From Sphingobacterium chuzhouense (lineage in GTDB: Bacteria > Bacteroidota > Bacteroidia > Sphingobacteriales > Sphingobacteriaceae): 64,000 bases of DNA. The notes beneath the pieces were generated by a model that did not search any database, was not told the origin of the DNA, and was given only the letters and a program-made list of their open reading frames with translations. The translations under genes were made by a program, and so were the position numbers. The DNA lies in NCBI RefSeq assembly GCF_014692525.1, contig NZ_JACNYL010000002.1, positions 434,001 to 498,000 of the forward strand. Reading direction: 5' to 3'. Below, in pieces: positions 47,008 to 55,856 of the stretch (position 1 is the stretch's first letter; each line of letters begins with the position of its first letter).

Positions 47008-49611
47008 TTAGTTATTCATATTTAAAGTGACACCAATACGTAGCAGAAGGTCTTCATAGTGTGCCTTCGTCGCTGCATCGCCTGTGTTGCTGGCCTTCTT
47101 CAGCAACTCGTAAATCCGAAGTAGTTCCCCTCTTTTCAAGGTCAGCATATCCGATGTTCTGGCCATACCTGTTACATGTACATTCCGCAGCCTCGTCTCG
47201 GTCTGGCCGTGCTCGTGCCACGGGCAGAGCGATGGATTTACGGCTGTTAACAAGGCATTCACCTCTTGTATTTTCTTCTCGTTAATTTTTTCCATGGTTT
47301 TATTGCTCGATACCATCAGCACATCGATATAATTCTGCTGCAACATACGCGTATCCAAATCCAGATTTTTTTTCTGTATGGTGCCCTCAAAAATCACTTT
47401 GCGTAACGCATCGAAGAGCTCCATCGCTGTCCATGTCATTTCCGAACCGAAGAGTTTTTCCATTTCGATCATACGTAACAACCGTTCATCCCTTACCAGG
47501 CTGTATAGCAAGCTATATTGAAACTCGCGCTGGAGATTATAAGGTGCGTATTCAAATACTCCTGCCGGGCTATCACGCAGCGGGAAAGTCTTGGTCATCA
47601 GTTCGGGTACGAACAACCAAGAAGGTATCCGAAGAACCTGCTCTTCCAAGTACGCAAAAGCTTCTTCCTGTGTCGCGCGAGATACCGGGCTATAGGCGCT
47701 TTTTCCATCACCCAATACCGGGTTTTCCAGATAAATACCACCTATATTATTGACCACATGATCCGCATAGGTATACCACTGTCCTATTCCACCCATATAC
47801 AATTTACCCGCTTTATAGTAGTTCTCTCCCTTTGCCGTCGTCCATTCAATAATCTGTGGCATCATACGCTTCAGGTTTCGCAGGCCATATCGACCTGCCA
47901 GCATCGCATTGTCGCCCAGATCTTCAGATTGCGCCCTTGGATCTACCACATTTTTGCTATCCTGCTGCTCACCGTACCAATAATTCGGGTCATGCTGATG
48001 CTTCTCTATCGCCTGCCGCAGTGTAGGTAGTTCTTCCCACGGTGTATCCACATCGTACCAGCGATAGGCCCACTCGATAGCATACTTATCATATAGCCCG
48101 ATCACCGGCGTAATCACCTGTACCCCATCCTCCGGTTGTGCCACATAATTAAAACGAGCGTAGTCCATAATCGATGTCGCTGTCCCCCCCATCTTTTCGG
48201 TAAACGATGGCGAGCGCAAAGAATCGACGGGAAAAGCATGGGAAGAGCCCATATTATGCATCAATCCAAGCGTATGCCCTATTTCATGCGAAGAAACGAA
48301 ACGGATGGCGTGTGCCATTTTTTCGTCCGAGAATGTATTTCCGCGGGCTGCCGTATCGATTATACCCGTCTGTATACGCATCCAGCTATTGAGCACCGTC
48401 ATCACGTTGTGCCACCAGATGACATCCGCTTCTAAAATCTCTCCCGAACGGGCATCCACGACAGACGGTCCCATCGCATTCGCTTGCGAAGACGCAGCAT
48501 ACACGATCGAAGATACATTGGCGTCGTCGGGATCAAAGGATACCGTATCCAGCAGTTGCTTCGCTACGATCGCATTTTTAAACCCAGCAGCCTCAAAAGC
48601 TACCTGCCAATCGTACACGCCAGCAATTATCTGTGTACGCCACTGTTTTGGCGTAGCGGGATCAATATAGAAAACGATAGGTTTTTGTGGTTCGACTAGC
48701 TCCCCACGAAGATACCGATCGCGATCCTCCTCTTTAGGTTCCAAACGCCACCGCGTCACCAACTCACGTTTTTCCAATTCCTGCTGTTTATCCGAGAAGT
48801 ACCAGCGTGGAGTCGTAAAGAAACCCACCCTGGGATCGGAAAACCGTGGACGCATTGGCTGCTCCGGCAATCCATAGATATTGCTTGTGACCGAAATCGA
48901 AATCGGAATCGACGCGTTTCCTTCCGTCACCTTGGTCGAATAGATGGATTTGATAACGATATTATTATCGAACGATTTCATCTGTTCTATCGACGAGATG
49001 GCTTTATTCGGCGAAGTACCGAGTCCCAAATTAGCAAATACATCCAGAAAACTCTTTTCAGAACCATCAAATACCTTATTGACCTTGATAAAAGCCGTTG
49101 TGGAGTCCGCGTCGTAGCATACTACCTTAAATGATTCGATAAACGAAGCCCTATAATTATCTGCTACAGAATAGGCTATGGCATCCTGATGCTTCACATC
49201 GATTTTTGGGTCGTATTCCCCTACCCAAATTTCTTTTCCATTTTTCCTGGGCATGAACCGGATCACTTTATTCTCGAAATTCATCCCCTTATTCACCCCA
49301 GCCTCGTTGATAGCCAATGGTACAGACGACACTTTATGAATCAACAGAAAGTCTTTATCGAATGCCGTTTTGGGAATCCCAAAATAATAGTCTTCATCCT
49401 TTATAAGAACCGTAAACATACCGCTATCGATACGTGCCCCATCCTTAAGCTTTTGGTAAGAAGTGGTAGATACCGCCGTATCTATCCTACTCGCCTTATC
49501 GTCCTGCTTTTTATACCCGCTAAAATTTGGCAAAATGGCACAAGACTGTACAAGCGCCATCAAACACAACGCCAGTCCCACGCCGTTGTAAATCTTCTTT
49601 TTGTATCTCAT
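47008..49611 (-). CDS. Zinc metalloprotease lipoprotein (DUF5117/DUF4953 type)
   Basis: 867 residues from the ATG at 49611 (MRYKKKIYNGVGLALC). Lipoprotein signal with VQSC, so probably surface or periplasm anchored. The zinc site HEIGHTLGLMHNMG (about residue 442) is the extended metzincin motif HExxHxxGxxH, where the third ligand is the His of LMHN. The chain order (N-terminal DUF5118/5117-like with DKDFLLIHKVSSVP, then protease) fits a large Bacteroidota family. Twelve bp before susC, so it likely digests a protein or peptide whose products SusCD imports (inference). Confidence 0.9.
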   Translation of the reverse strand: MRYKKKIYNGVGLALCLMALVQSCAILPNFSGYKKQDDKASRIDTAVSTTSYQKLKDGARIDSGMFTVLIKDEDYYFGIPKTAFDKDFLLIHKVSSVPLAINEAGVNKGMNFENKVIRFMPRKNGKEIWVGEYDPKIDVKHQDAIAYSVADNYRASFIESFKVVCYDADSTTAFIKVNKVFDGSEKSFLDVFANLGLGTSPNKAISSIEQMKSFDNNIVIKSIYSTKVTEGNASIPISISVTSNIYGLPEQPMRPRFSDPRVGFFTTPRWYFSDKQQELEKRELVTRWRLEPKEEDRDRYLRGELVEPQKPIVFYIDPATPKQWRTQIIAGVYDWQVAFEAAGFKNAIVAKQLLDTVSFDPDDANVSSIVYAASSQANAMGPSVVDARSGEILEADVIWWHNVMTVLNSWMRIQTGIIDTAARGNTFSDEKMAHAIRFVSSHEIGHTLGLMHNMGSSHAFPVDSLRSPSFTEKMGGTATSIMDYARFNYVAQPEDGVQVITPVIGLYDKYAIEWAYRWYDVDTPWEELPTLRQAIEKHQHDPNYWYGEQQDSKNVVDPRAQSEDLGDNAMLAGRYGLRNLKRMMPQIIEWTTAKGENYYKAGKLYMGGIGQWYTYADHVVNNIGGIYLENPVLGDGKSAYSPVSRATQEEAFAYLEEQVLRIPSWLFVPELMTKTFPLRDSPAGVFEYAPYNLQREFQYSLLYSLVRDERLLRMIEMEKLFGSEMTWTAMELFDALRKVIFEGTIQKKNLDLDTRMLQQNYIDVLMVSSNKTMEKINEKKIQEVNALLTAVNPSLCPWHEHGQTETRLRNVHVTGMARTSDMLTLKRGELLRIYELLKKASNTGDAATKAHYEDLLLRIGVTLNMNN

Positions 49612-49691
49612 GTGCATTGTATACTGATACGGTTAATAGATAATCAGGGCCTAAAAGTGCTGACAAATAATCACAAACGCAATCTTTAAGA

Positions 49692-49722
49692 CGTGAACAC
49701 GAGAAGTAAGGGCGTGAACACG
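49692..49722 (-). promoter_or_regulatory. Candidate LytTR operator (exact direct repeat pair)
   Basis: CGTGAACACG occurs at 49692-49701 and again at 49713-49722, exact copies starting 21 bp apart, about 80 bp before the protease ATG (the minus-strand reading is CGTGTTCACG). LytTR regulators bind 9-12 bp direct repeats at about this spacing. It lies in the 136-bp gap between the LytS-type kinase stop and the protease start. Confidence 0.6.
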
Positions 49723-49753
49723 CATATTTAACCGACGAGCATGTCCTTCATTC

Positions 49754-51118
49754 TTATAAAAACGGGAGATAGACTGTAAAATATCCCGCATCTACACGAT
49801 AATTAAATCCCTTCCGACCTTCTGCTTGATATACCGAATGGATATAACGCAATCCATATCCCCCACTTTCCATATCCACATTACTTTTGGGACTATAGTT
49901 GTTGTGGACTACCAGCTGTTCCCCGTCTACGACGATTTGGATGGATAGCGGCGTTAACGGGGTGAACTCATTGTGCTTGATGGCATTTTCCACGACGATC
50001 TGTAAGCTCCAACGCGGAAGTAAACGCTTAAGATGCGTATGATCAACCTGCATATCGGTAGGCGCAAATGCATTCTTGAAACGGATTTCCTGAAGAAAAA
50101 GATAAGCTTTGGCCAGCGATAGCTCTTCTTCCAATGACGCATATACATCCGGATCTTGCCGAAGCATTGTGCGATACATCTTTGCCATTTTGCCAACAAA
50201 CAATTGGGCACGATCTTGATCTTTCTTGACCAATTGCTGCAGTGAACCGAGTACGTTAAACAGAAAGTGGGGATTCATTTGCTCCCTGAGCCGTTCGAAG
50301 CGCGCCAGCGCTTGTTCCTTTTGCATATTGGCGTGCTCTAAGGCCAAACGGTGTTCTTTTTTACGCTGAAAATACAAGCTTATTGAAAACGCCCCTACGG
50401 TGAATATTAATGTTGTTCCTAGTAGCAGACTGATAAAGAGCACATCCCGGATGGCGCGATCCTGTTCAAATATAGGCACCGAAACGACCATATAGTCTTC
50501 CGATCCAAAGTAATTTAGCGGATAAACAAATTCCCGAACAGGCAAATCCAGGTATGCAGAATGTCGAACTGTACCATTCAACTTTTCATACCAGCTCCCT
50601 CCATCGGGATTCATAGTTCCCAGTTGAGCTGAATCCGGGCTCATCAGACAAAACCCTTCGGCCGTATACACGGTTATGTATCCCCGTGCATACCGATAGG
50701 TATCTCCCAAGTATAGATGAAGTTGACCGAGATCCAGATAAACAGGTAATGTTTCACCTCGCCACTTCACCTTTCTGAAAGGAATCACACCATGTTGTTG
50801 CTCAGCGGCTGTAAAATGAAATAGCCCATGAAACAACGTATCGTTATCGCTATGTGTTTCTGTCGGAAGACCGTCTTGTCCTGCCTGTGCATGCAAAAGT
50901 ATATCCAAACGCTGATCCAGCAGGTTCAGTTCCTTTTTTAGCAGAATAGATTGATCCAAGGCTTTTATCTCTTCATTTTGACGATTTACCTGATCCATCC
51001 GGTCAAATATGATCCGAACCGCCACAACAGCCAAAATCAGCAAAAATATAAAGATAAAACCAAAAACATATACGGGCTTGATTTTCCACGACGACAAGCC
51101 ACCAACTTGAGATAACAC
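49754..51118 (-). CDS. LytS-type sensor histidine kinase
   Basis: 454 residues. Two membrane segments (~16-36 and ~232-255) enclose a ~195-residue periplasmic sensor region of unknown ligand. After a coiled coil the cytoplasmic His_kinase domain has EQMNPHFLFNVLGSL (about H284), then RWSLQIVVENAIKHN and SGGYGLRYIHSVYQ. This lacks a separate HATPase-type G box as is usual for the LytS group. No regulator gene is next to it; the nearest LytTR regulator is at 41533 beyond the protease-SusC-SusD genes. Divergent from the Rrf2 gene. Confidence 0.87.
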   Translation of the reverse strand: MLSQVGGLSSWKIKPVYVFGFIFIFLLILAVVAVRIIFDRMDQVNRQNEEIKALDQSILLKKELNLLDQRLDILLHAQAGQDGLPTETHSDNDTLFHGLFHFTAAEQQHGVIPFRKVKWRGETLPVYLDLGQLHLYLGDTYRYARGYITVYTAEGFCLMSPDSAQLGTMNPDGGSWYEKLNGTVRHSAYLDLPVREFVYPLNYFGSEDYMVVSVPIFEQDRAIRDVLFISLLLGTTLIFTVGAFSISLYFQRKKEHRLALEHANMQKEQALARFERLREQMNPHFLFNVLGSLQQLVKKDQDRAQLFVGKMAKMYRTMLRQDPDVYASLEEELSLAKAYLFLQEIRFKNAFAPTDMQVDHTHLKRLLPRWSLQIVVENAIKHNEFTPLTPLSIQIVVDGEQLVVHNNYSPKSNVDMESGGYGLRYIHSVYQAEGRKGFNYRVDAGYFTVYLPFL

Positions 51119-51166
51119 GATGCAAAATAACGGAATTTTACATCATTTGTCTGTCAAATATCAAAA

Positions 51167-51185
51167 TGTAATAATAATTATTACA
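51167..51185 (+). promoter_or_regulatory. Candidate Rrf2 operator (perfect palindrome)
   Basis: TGTAATAAT-A-ATTATTACA, a palindrome with perfect 9-bp arms, 30 bp before the Rrf2 start and just upstream of its -7 element (51202). A close copy lies before the QorB-like gene at 51643-51661, so it is probably the Rrf2 protein's own binding site. Also upstream of the divergent kinase gene. Confidence 0.55.
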
Positions 51186-51201
51186 ATTAGAACTTTATTA
51201 C

Positions 51202-51209
51202 TAACTTTG
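51202..51209 (+). promoter_or_regulatory. Bacteroidota-type -7 element of rrf2-like gene
   Basis: TAACTTTG fits TAnnTTTG, ending 5 bp before the ATG at 51215, so the transcript may be leaderless. The palindrome 51167-51185 lies over the expected -33 region, suited to repression. Confidence 0.45.
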
Positions 51210-51214
51210 CTTCC

Positions 51215-51625
51215 ATGAACAACACAAGGTTTGCGACGGTTCTCCATATTTTAACGCTCCTGGCCAAAGCGCCGGGCGAATGGCTGAGTTCCGACTGGAT
51301 TGCAGGTAGCATTCAGATAAACCCTGTGATTGTCCGTAAAGAATTAGGCGTGCTGCAGGACCAGGGCTGGGTTATCAGTAAGAAAGGTAAAGAAGGTGGA
51401 TCCATGCTGGGTGTGCCGAGTAGGGAAATAAGCTTGGCCGATATTTATAAAGCTGTAAAAAGCACGAGTGTACTGGGGAAAAAAAATCAGAATCCTAATC
51501 CAAAATGCCCTGTAGGGAGACATGTCAATGCTGAATTAGAGCAGCTTTTTGCAGAAACAGATGCACTTCTATGTGCTACACTTTCGCACAAAACGCTCGA
51601 AAACTTTGTACAACAATTCGAATAA
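51215..51625 (+). CDS. Rrf2-family transcriptional regulator
   Basis: 136 residues. Winged helix of the Rrf2 type: RFATVLHILTLLAK, then SSDWIAGSIQINPVIVRKELG and the recognition-wing stretch ISKKGKEGGSMLG. It has only two Cys (NPKCPVG, LLCATL), so it is probably not an Fe-S sensor like IscR; it may be a thiol or quinone sensor like YwnA/HypR. Upstream of a QorB-like oxidoreductase with matching operators, so it likely represses it. Confidence 0.88.
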   Translation: MNNTRFATVLHILTLLAKAPGEWLSSDWIAGSIQINPVIVRKELGVLQDQGWVISKKGKEGGSMLGVPSREISLADIYKAVKSTSVLGKKNQNPNPKCPVGRHVNAELEQLFAETDALLCATLSHKTLENFVQQFE

Positions 51626-51642
51626 TTTTTTTTCAATATAAA

Positions 51643-51661
51643 TGTAACATTTTTTATTACA
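51643..51661 (+). promoter_or_regulatory. Candidate Rrf2 operator upstream of QorB-like gene
   Basis: TGTAACATT-T-TTTATTACA shares the TGTAA..ATTACA frame and 19-bp length with the palindrome before the Rrf2 gene (5 differences), 22 bp before the ATG at 51683. Confidence 0.5.
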
Positions 51662-51682
51662 ATAAGTTTAATATAGTACAAT

Positions 51683-52528
51683 ATGAAGATAGGAATTACC
51701 GGAGCTACCGGACAACTAGGTCGTTTGGTAGTAGAGCAATTAAAACAGCGCGTAGTCGCTGAGAACCTTGTTGCCTTAGTACGCTCGCCCGAGAAAGCAG
51801 CAGATCTAGGCATTGCGGCTACCGTGTTCGACTACGACAAGCCGGAGACATTGTCCGATGGGTTAAGTAGTATCGAGCATCTGTTGCTCATTTCTGGAAA
51901 CGAAGTAGGCCAACGCAAAATACAGCACCAACGTGTTATCGAAGCTGCGCGTCAAGCTGGCGTCAAATGGATTGTATATACGAGCTTGCTCCATGCAGAA
52001 ACGTCTACATTGAGTTTAGCAGCAGAACATGTCGAAACCGAAGCATTGCTTCGCGCTTCAGGCATCCCCTACACCATCTTAAGAAACGGTTGGTATACCG
52101 AAAATTATACAGGTTCGATTCCCGGCGCACTAAAAGCAGGTGCTTTTGTCGGCAGCACAGGCGATGGTAAGATTTCTTCCGCTGCACGCGCAGATTATGC
52201 AGAAGCAGCGGCAGTCGTCCTGAGCAGTGAAGGCCATATCGGCAAAGTATATGAATTAGCCGGGGACGAAGCTTACACCCTACGGGATCTTGCTGCCGAA
52301 ATTTCCAAACAAACCGGCAAAAACATCCCATACAATAACCTACCCGAAGCGGAGTACGCAGGTGTGCTCACGTCTTTAGGTTTACCCGAAGCCATTGCAG
52401 GCGCTATTGCCAGCTGGGATATTGGCGCTTCTAGAGGCGATCTATTCGATGACAGGAAAGTATTATCCAATCTAATCGGACGCCCTACCACACCGTTAGC
52501 CGAAACCGTTAAGGCAGCGTTGGTTTAA
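51683..52528 (+). CDS. NAD(P)H-binding quinone oxidoreductase (QorB-like)
   Basis: 281 residues of the NmrA-like atypical SDR group. N-terminal Rossmann GITGATGQLGRLV, then WIVYTSLLHAETS, ILRNGWYTENYTGSIPG and AAARADYAEAAAVVLS-like block (reads SAARADYAEAAAVVLS). Matches QorB, an NADPH-dependent quinone reductase. Its own gene start is 58 bp after the Rrf2 gene, with a palindrome in the gap; the two are expected to respond to quinone or electrophile stress (inference). Terminator follows. Confidence 0.87.
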   Translation: MKIGITGATGQLGRLVVEQLKQRVVAENLVALVRSPEKAADLGIAATVFDYDKPETLSDGLSSIEHLLLISGNEVGQRKIQHQRVIEAARQAGVKWIVYTSLLHAETSTLSLAAEHVETEALLRASGIPYTILRNGWYTENYTGSIPGALKAGAFVGSTGDGKISSAARADYAEAAAVVLSSEGHIGKVYELAGDEAYTLRDLAAEISKQTGKNIPYNNLPEAEYAGVLTSLGLPEAIAGAIASWDIGASRGDLFDDRKVLSNLIGRPTTPLAETVKAALV

Positions 52529-52544
52529 GAGAAAACAACAAGAG

Positions 52545-52575
52545 AAGGTCGTCCCAAAAAATACCGGACGACCTT
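52545..52575 (+). terminator. Rho-independent terminator
   Basis: Ten-bp stem AAGGTCGTCC / GGACGACCTT with an 11-nt loop, followed by TTTATTTT. Ends the QorB-like transcript. Confidence 0.8.
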
Positions 52576-52629
52576 TTTATTTTAACAATCCGGCCGAGAT
52601 GCGTCTGTTCGAAATCGTTGATAAATTCT

Positions 52630-53103
52630 TTAAAACGAATATTGCTTCGTGAAATCAGCACCATCTCCCGATAGGGTAAGGCTCTCATTGACTACAACTT
52701 CGTTTGCTTTTTCAATTTTAAAGCTTAACGGCATGTTTGCTCCATAGTTGATAATCTGAACCCCACCTGCAAATGCGCGGATCGGTTGTGTCGTTTCAAT
52801 GACATATGTCTTGGTCGAACCGACAAAATCATTTTTATCCAGTCCGATAGCCGACTCGCCCGTTTTCGCTACACCGTTTACTTTCCATACGTCCGTTTTT
52901 CCGGCCAACGTACCTCCCGAAACAGCTACAGACACAAAATCCTCATCAGGATTCACGTCGTTAAGCGTCACCGTTATTTTGTAGTTACTACCATTGTCAC
53001 CATCGTCTACCTTGTCGTCATCACTACATGATGTAGCTAGTGTTCCTAAAGCCAATAAGGACATAGCTCCCCATTTTGCAATCCTTGCGTTCACCTTTTT
53101 CAT
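52630..53103 (-). CDS. Putative lipoprotein with Ig-like fold
   Basis: 157 residues from the ATG at 53103 (MKKVNARIAKWGAMSLL); the frame opens 19 codons earlier without signal-like sequence. Lipobox ATSC at Cys 26 is followed by an acidic linker (SDDDKVDDGDNGSN). The rest is a beta-rich domain (YKITVTLNDVNPDEDF, VSVAVSGGTLAGK, FKIEKANEVVVNESL), perhaps an Ig-like or pilin-like fold. Divergent from a NarL-type kinase/regulator pair and preceded by repeats (53163-53199), so possibly its target. Confidence 0.65.
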   Translation of the reverse strand: MKKVNARIAKWGAMSLLALGTLATSCSDDDKVDDGDNGSNYKITVTLNDVNPDEDFVSVAVSGGTLAGKTDVWKVNGVAKTGESAIGLDKNDFVGSTKTYVIETTQPIRAFAGGVQIINYGANMPLSFKIEKANEVVVNESLTLSGDGADFTKQYSF

Positions 53104-53162
53104 GTTCATAAAATTTATTGGACAAATGTCCATAGATTTTCCTGGCATGGCAATCATCATAA

Positions 53163-53199
53163 ACCATGATTTTTTTCTCCTCGTATACCATGATTTTTT
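53163..53199. repeat. Direct repeat pair in divergent promoter region
   Basis: ACCATGATTTTTT occurs at 53163-53175 and 53187-53199, exact copies starting 24 bp apart, between the lipoprotein gene (-) and the NarL-type kinase gene (+). A weaker copy CCATAGATTTT begins at 53130. Could be operators for the NarL-type regulator; orientation and binding unproven. Confidence 0.4.
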
Positions 53200-53256
53200 C
53201 CGCAGATGGACGATTCAGTCTTTTTTATTTTGATATTTGCGATTCAAATGCAAAGC

Positions 53257-55215
53257 ATGACAAAGAATATATTCTTATTGATTGTTTTTTTACTTTTGGC
53301 CTTCTCGCCAAAGGCGCAACAATGGATACCGCTTGACGAAGAGAAATACTTGCAACAGATCACGCAGCAGATCCATAACGGCAAGACCGATACCGTGCGC
53401 TTGCGCCATTATCTGCTACTTTCAGAATACTGGGCACAGAGCGATAGCTTGAAAAGTCGCGAAGCCCTACAACAGGTCATTCAATCCCCTGCAAAGCACA
53501 ACCTACCCGAAGGCATGCTGGCCTATTATCAAGGTCTCTATCATGCCTACGCTGGCCAAAAGGCCAAAGCAAAAGAATTTTACAGACATGCCATCGAAGC
53601 GTTGGAGAACGATCCACAGCACGCCGATCTGCTCATCAGGGCATGGTATGACTACGCCTATCTCCAGATCGACGAAAAAGGTTACGATGTACTGGTAAAA
53701 ACGCTGACTGACCAGTGTATCCCCGCGAGCAAAAAAAACCACAATAGTACACTCCTAGCCTATTGCTATACGCAGTTGGGCATCACGTTCATGTCCGTAG
53801 GCCAATTCGACAAGGCCGAAGAATATCATCAAAAAGCCTTGGTGGAGCTTGAAAAGATACCCGTGCAAACCGTGCACCTGCTCACCTACTTCAATTTGAT
53901 CAGCAATTACTGCTACAAACCGGATAGCCAATCTGCAAAAATCTATCTGGACAAAGCCCTAGCTATCATACAACAGTATCCAGACTCGCGGCAGTATCCG
54001 AATTATTACTATCAGGAAGCCATGTACTATACCACGAAGCAGGAATATGAACAAGCTTTGCTTAGCCTGGAGAGCGGCGTGAAGATGGCGAAGGAAAAAA
54101 AGCAAGTCCGGTTACTACATCTATTGTATTTCCGGAAATATAACGTGTATCTGATGCAGCAGGATTATCAGAAAGCCAAGTCACAGCTCGAACATATATT
54201 ACAGGAAAAGGTACTGAGTAGCGAAACCGTTAACAGGAGAATTACCTATACGCAACTGGCCAACGTGAATGAGCTTTTGGGCGATTACAAACAGGCGTAT
54301 CATTGGATGAAGATGTCCAGCAATCTCGGCGACAGCATCCAACAGGAGAAGCTGCTCGAAAAAATGAACGAATACGAGATCGCCTATCAAACAACAGAAA
54401 AACAACAAAAAATCGATCGGTTGGAGCAAGAAAAGAAGGAAGACGAGCTGCTAGCCAAAAACAAAAACTTACGGATTACCATCCTTGCCATTGCGCTTGG
54501 GCTGAGCCTGGTTATCGCATTTCTGATTTTCATAAACTACCGCAAGCAGCAGAAATTAAACCGACAGATCAGCCTTAGCCATCAGCAGGACTTGCTACAT
54601 CTTGAAAACCAACGGAAATACGAGGCTACACGGGCCATTCTGCAAGGCGAAGAGCAAGAACGGCAACGAATCGCGCAGGATCTGCACGACAGCATGGGTG
54701 GCATGTTGGCCAACATCCGCATGTCCATTTCGTCGGGGGATTCCCAAAACCCGACGGATATCCTGCGGAAAATAGATAAATCCATTGCGGAGATGCGGCG
54801 AGTTTCCAGAAACCTGATGCCCGAAACACTCAAAAATCTCGGATTGGAAACCGCACTGCGGGAGCTTTGCGAATCCATGGGACAAAAAAATTTCTCCATA
54901 CAGTTCGAATCCTTCAACCTATCGGAAGACATTCCGTTCCAAACACAGCTGATGCTTTACCGCATCACACAGGAAGCGATTAGTAATGTCACCAGATACG
55001 CACAAGCAGCGAACGTGATCGTACAGATCAGTCAAAACGAAAACCTACTGAGCCTTACCATAGAAGACGATGGTATAGGTTTTGATCCGTCAACCATTAC
55101 GTATGGACTGGGGTTGAGAAATATCGAAAACCGGGGCCGACTGATCGGCGGCACAGTCGATATTGTCTCCGCCAGAGGACAAGGTACCACTATTAATGTT
55201 GAATGCCATGTATAA
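53257..55215 (+). CDS. TPR-containing NarL/HisKA_3-type sensor kinase
   Basis: 652 residues from the ATG at 53257 (MTKNIFLLIVFLLLAFS); an ATG three codons earlier is possible. Signal peptide ending KAQQ, about seven TPR-like repeats (residues ~25-400) in the periplasm, one membrane helix (ITILAIALGLSLVIAFLIF, ~412-430), then HisKA_3: ERQRIAQDLHDSMGGMLA (His about 477) and HATPase YRITQEAISNVTRYA, IEDDGIGFD. The partner regulator gene overlaps its stop by 8 nt. Confidence 0.9.
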   Translation: MTKNIFLLIVFLLLAFSPKAQQWIPLDEEKYLQQITQQIHNGKTDTVRLRHYLLLSEYWAQSDSLKSREALQQVIQSPAKHNLPEGMLAYYQGLYHAYAGQKAKAKEFYRHAIEALENDPQHADLLIRAWYDYAYLQIDEKGYDVLVKTLTDQCIPASKKNHNSTLLAYCYTQLGITFMSVGQFDKAEEYHQKALVELEKIPVQTVHLLTYFNLISNYCYKPDSQSAKIYLDKALAIIQQYPDSRQYPNYYYQEAMYYTTKQEYEQALLSLESGVKMAKEKKQVRLLHLLYFRKYNVYLMQQDYQKAKSQLEHILQEKVLSSETVNRRITYTQLANVNELLGDYKQAYHWMKMSSNLGDSIQQEKLLEKMNEYEIAYQTTEKQQKIDRLEQEKKEDELLAKNKNLRITILAIALGLSLVIAFLIFINYRKQQKLNRQISLSHQQDLLHLENQRKYEATRAILQGEEQERQRIAQDLHDSMGGMLANIRMSISSGDSQNPTDILRKIDKSIAEMRRVSRNLMPETLKNLGLETALRELCESMGQKNFSIQFESFNLSEDIPFQTQLMLYRITQEAISNVTRYAQAANVIVQISQNENLLSLTIEDDGIGFDPSTITYGLGLRNIENRGRLIGGTVDIVSARGQGTTINVECHV

Positions 55216-55840
55216 CAATACACCCATCAATATAGCCCTAGTCGACGACCATCCGATGATCCTGGAGGGGTTGAAGTCGTTGCTACAGCAGCACGGCCGA
55301 TTCCAAATATTTTCCTTTACCAAAGGCGTTGCCATTCTGGACTTTATCCAGGAAAACACGATAGATGTGATCCTACTAGATATTGTATTAAGTGATGCAA
55401 ACGGTCTGGATCTATGTAAAAGCATCAAGCAAAAATCTCCCAGTTCCATTGTCATCGGGATAAGTAACCAAGCAGAACGCAGTATTATTTTCCGTTTCTT
55501 GGAAAACGGCGGAAACGGCTATATCCTGAAGAACGCAGATGCGCAGGAGATTATTCAATGCATCGACAAAGCGCTGCTGGGCGAACTCGCCCTAAGCAAA
55601 GAGGTGCAGGAAATCATTTCCAGCCCTTCGACTAGTACGTTTGAACTGCCTAGATTAACGAAGCGGGAGCAACAGATCCTACAGGCCATTGCACATGGAC
55701 AGACCTCGGCCAAGATTGCCGAAAGCCTTTTCATCTCGGTCATTACTGTCGAGACGCACCGTAGAAACCTGATGCAAAAATTCAAAGCCAAAAACATGAT
55801 TGAACTCGTGAAGATTGCCACCGAAAACAAGTTGCTATAG
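55208..55840 (+). CDS. NarL/LuxR-type response regulator
   Basis: 210 residues from the ATG at 55208 (MYNNTPINIALVDDHPMIL); ATGs at 55163 and 55196 are alternatives. Receiver acidic pocket VDDHP, phosphoacceptor in VILLDIVLSD, and Lys in GYILKNADAQ. The C-terminal LuxR helix-turn-helix is LTKREQQILQAIAHGQTSAK, then LFISVITVETHRRNLMQKF. Pairs with the kinase at 53257, whose stop it overlaps by 8 nt. Confidence 0.93.
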   Translation: MYNNTPINIALVDDHPMILEGLKSLLQQHGRFQIFSFTKGVAILDFIQENTIDVILLDIVLSDANGLDLCKSIKQKSPSSIVIGISNQAERSIIFRFLENGGNGYILKNADAQEIIQCIDKALLGELALSKEVQEIISSPSTSTFELPRLTKREQQILQAIAHGQTSAKIAESLFISVITVETHRRNLMQKFKAKNMIELVKIATENKLL

Positions 55841-55856
55841 TGTTGGCGAATCCGTG

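Noticed and set aside
47518-48030. 170-codon plus-strand ORF
   Set aside because: It is opposite the metalloprotease gene, whose motifs and frame are clear.
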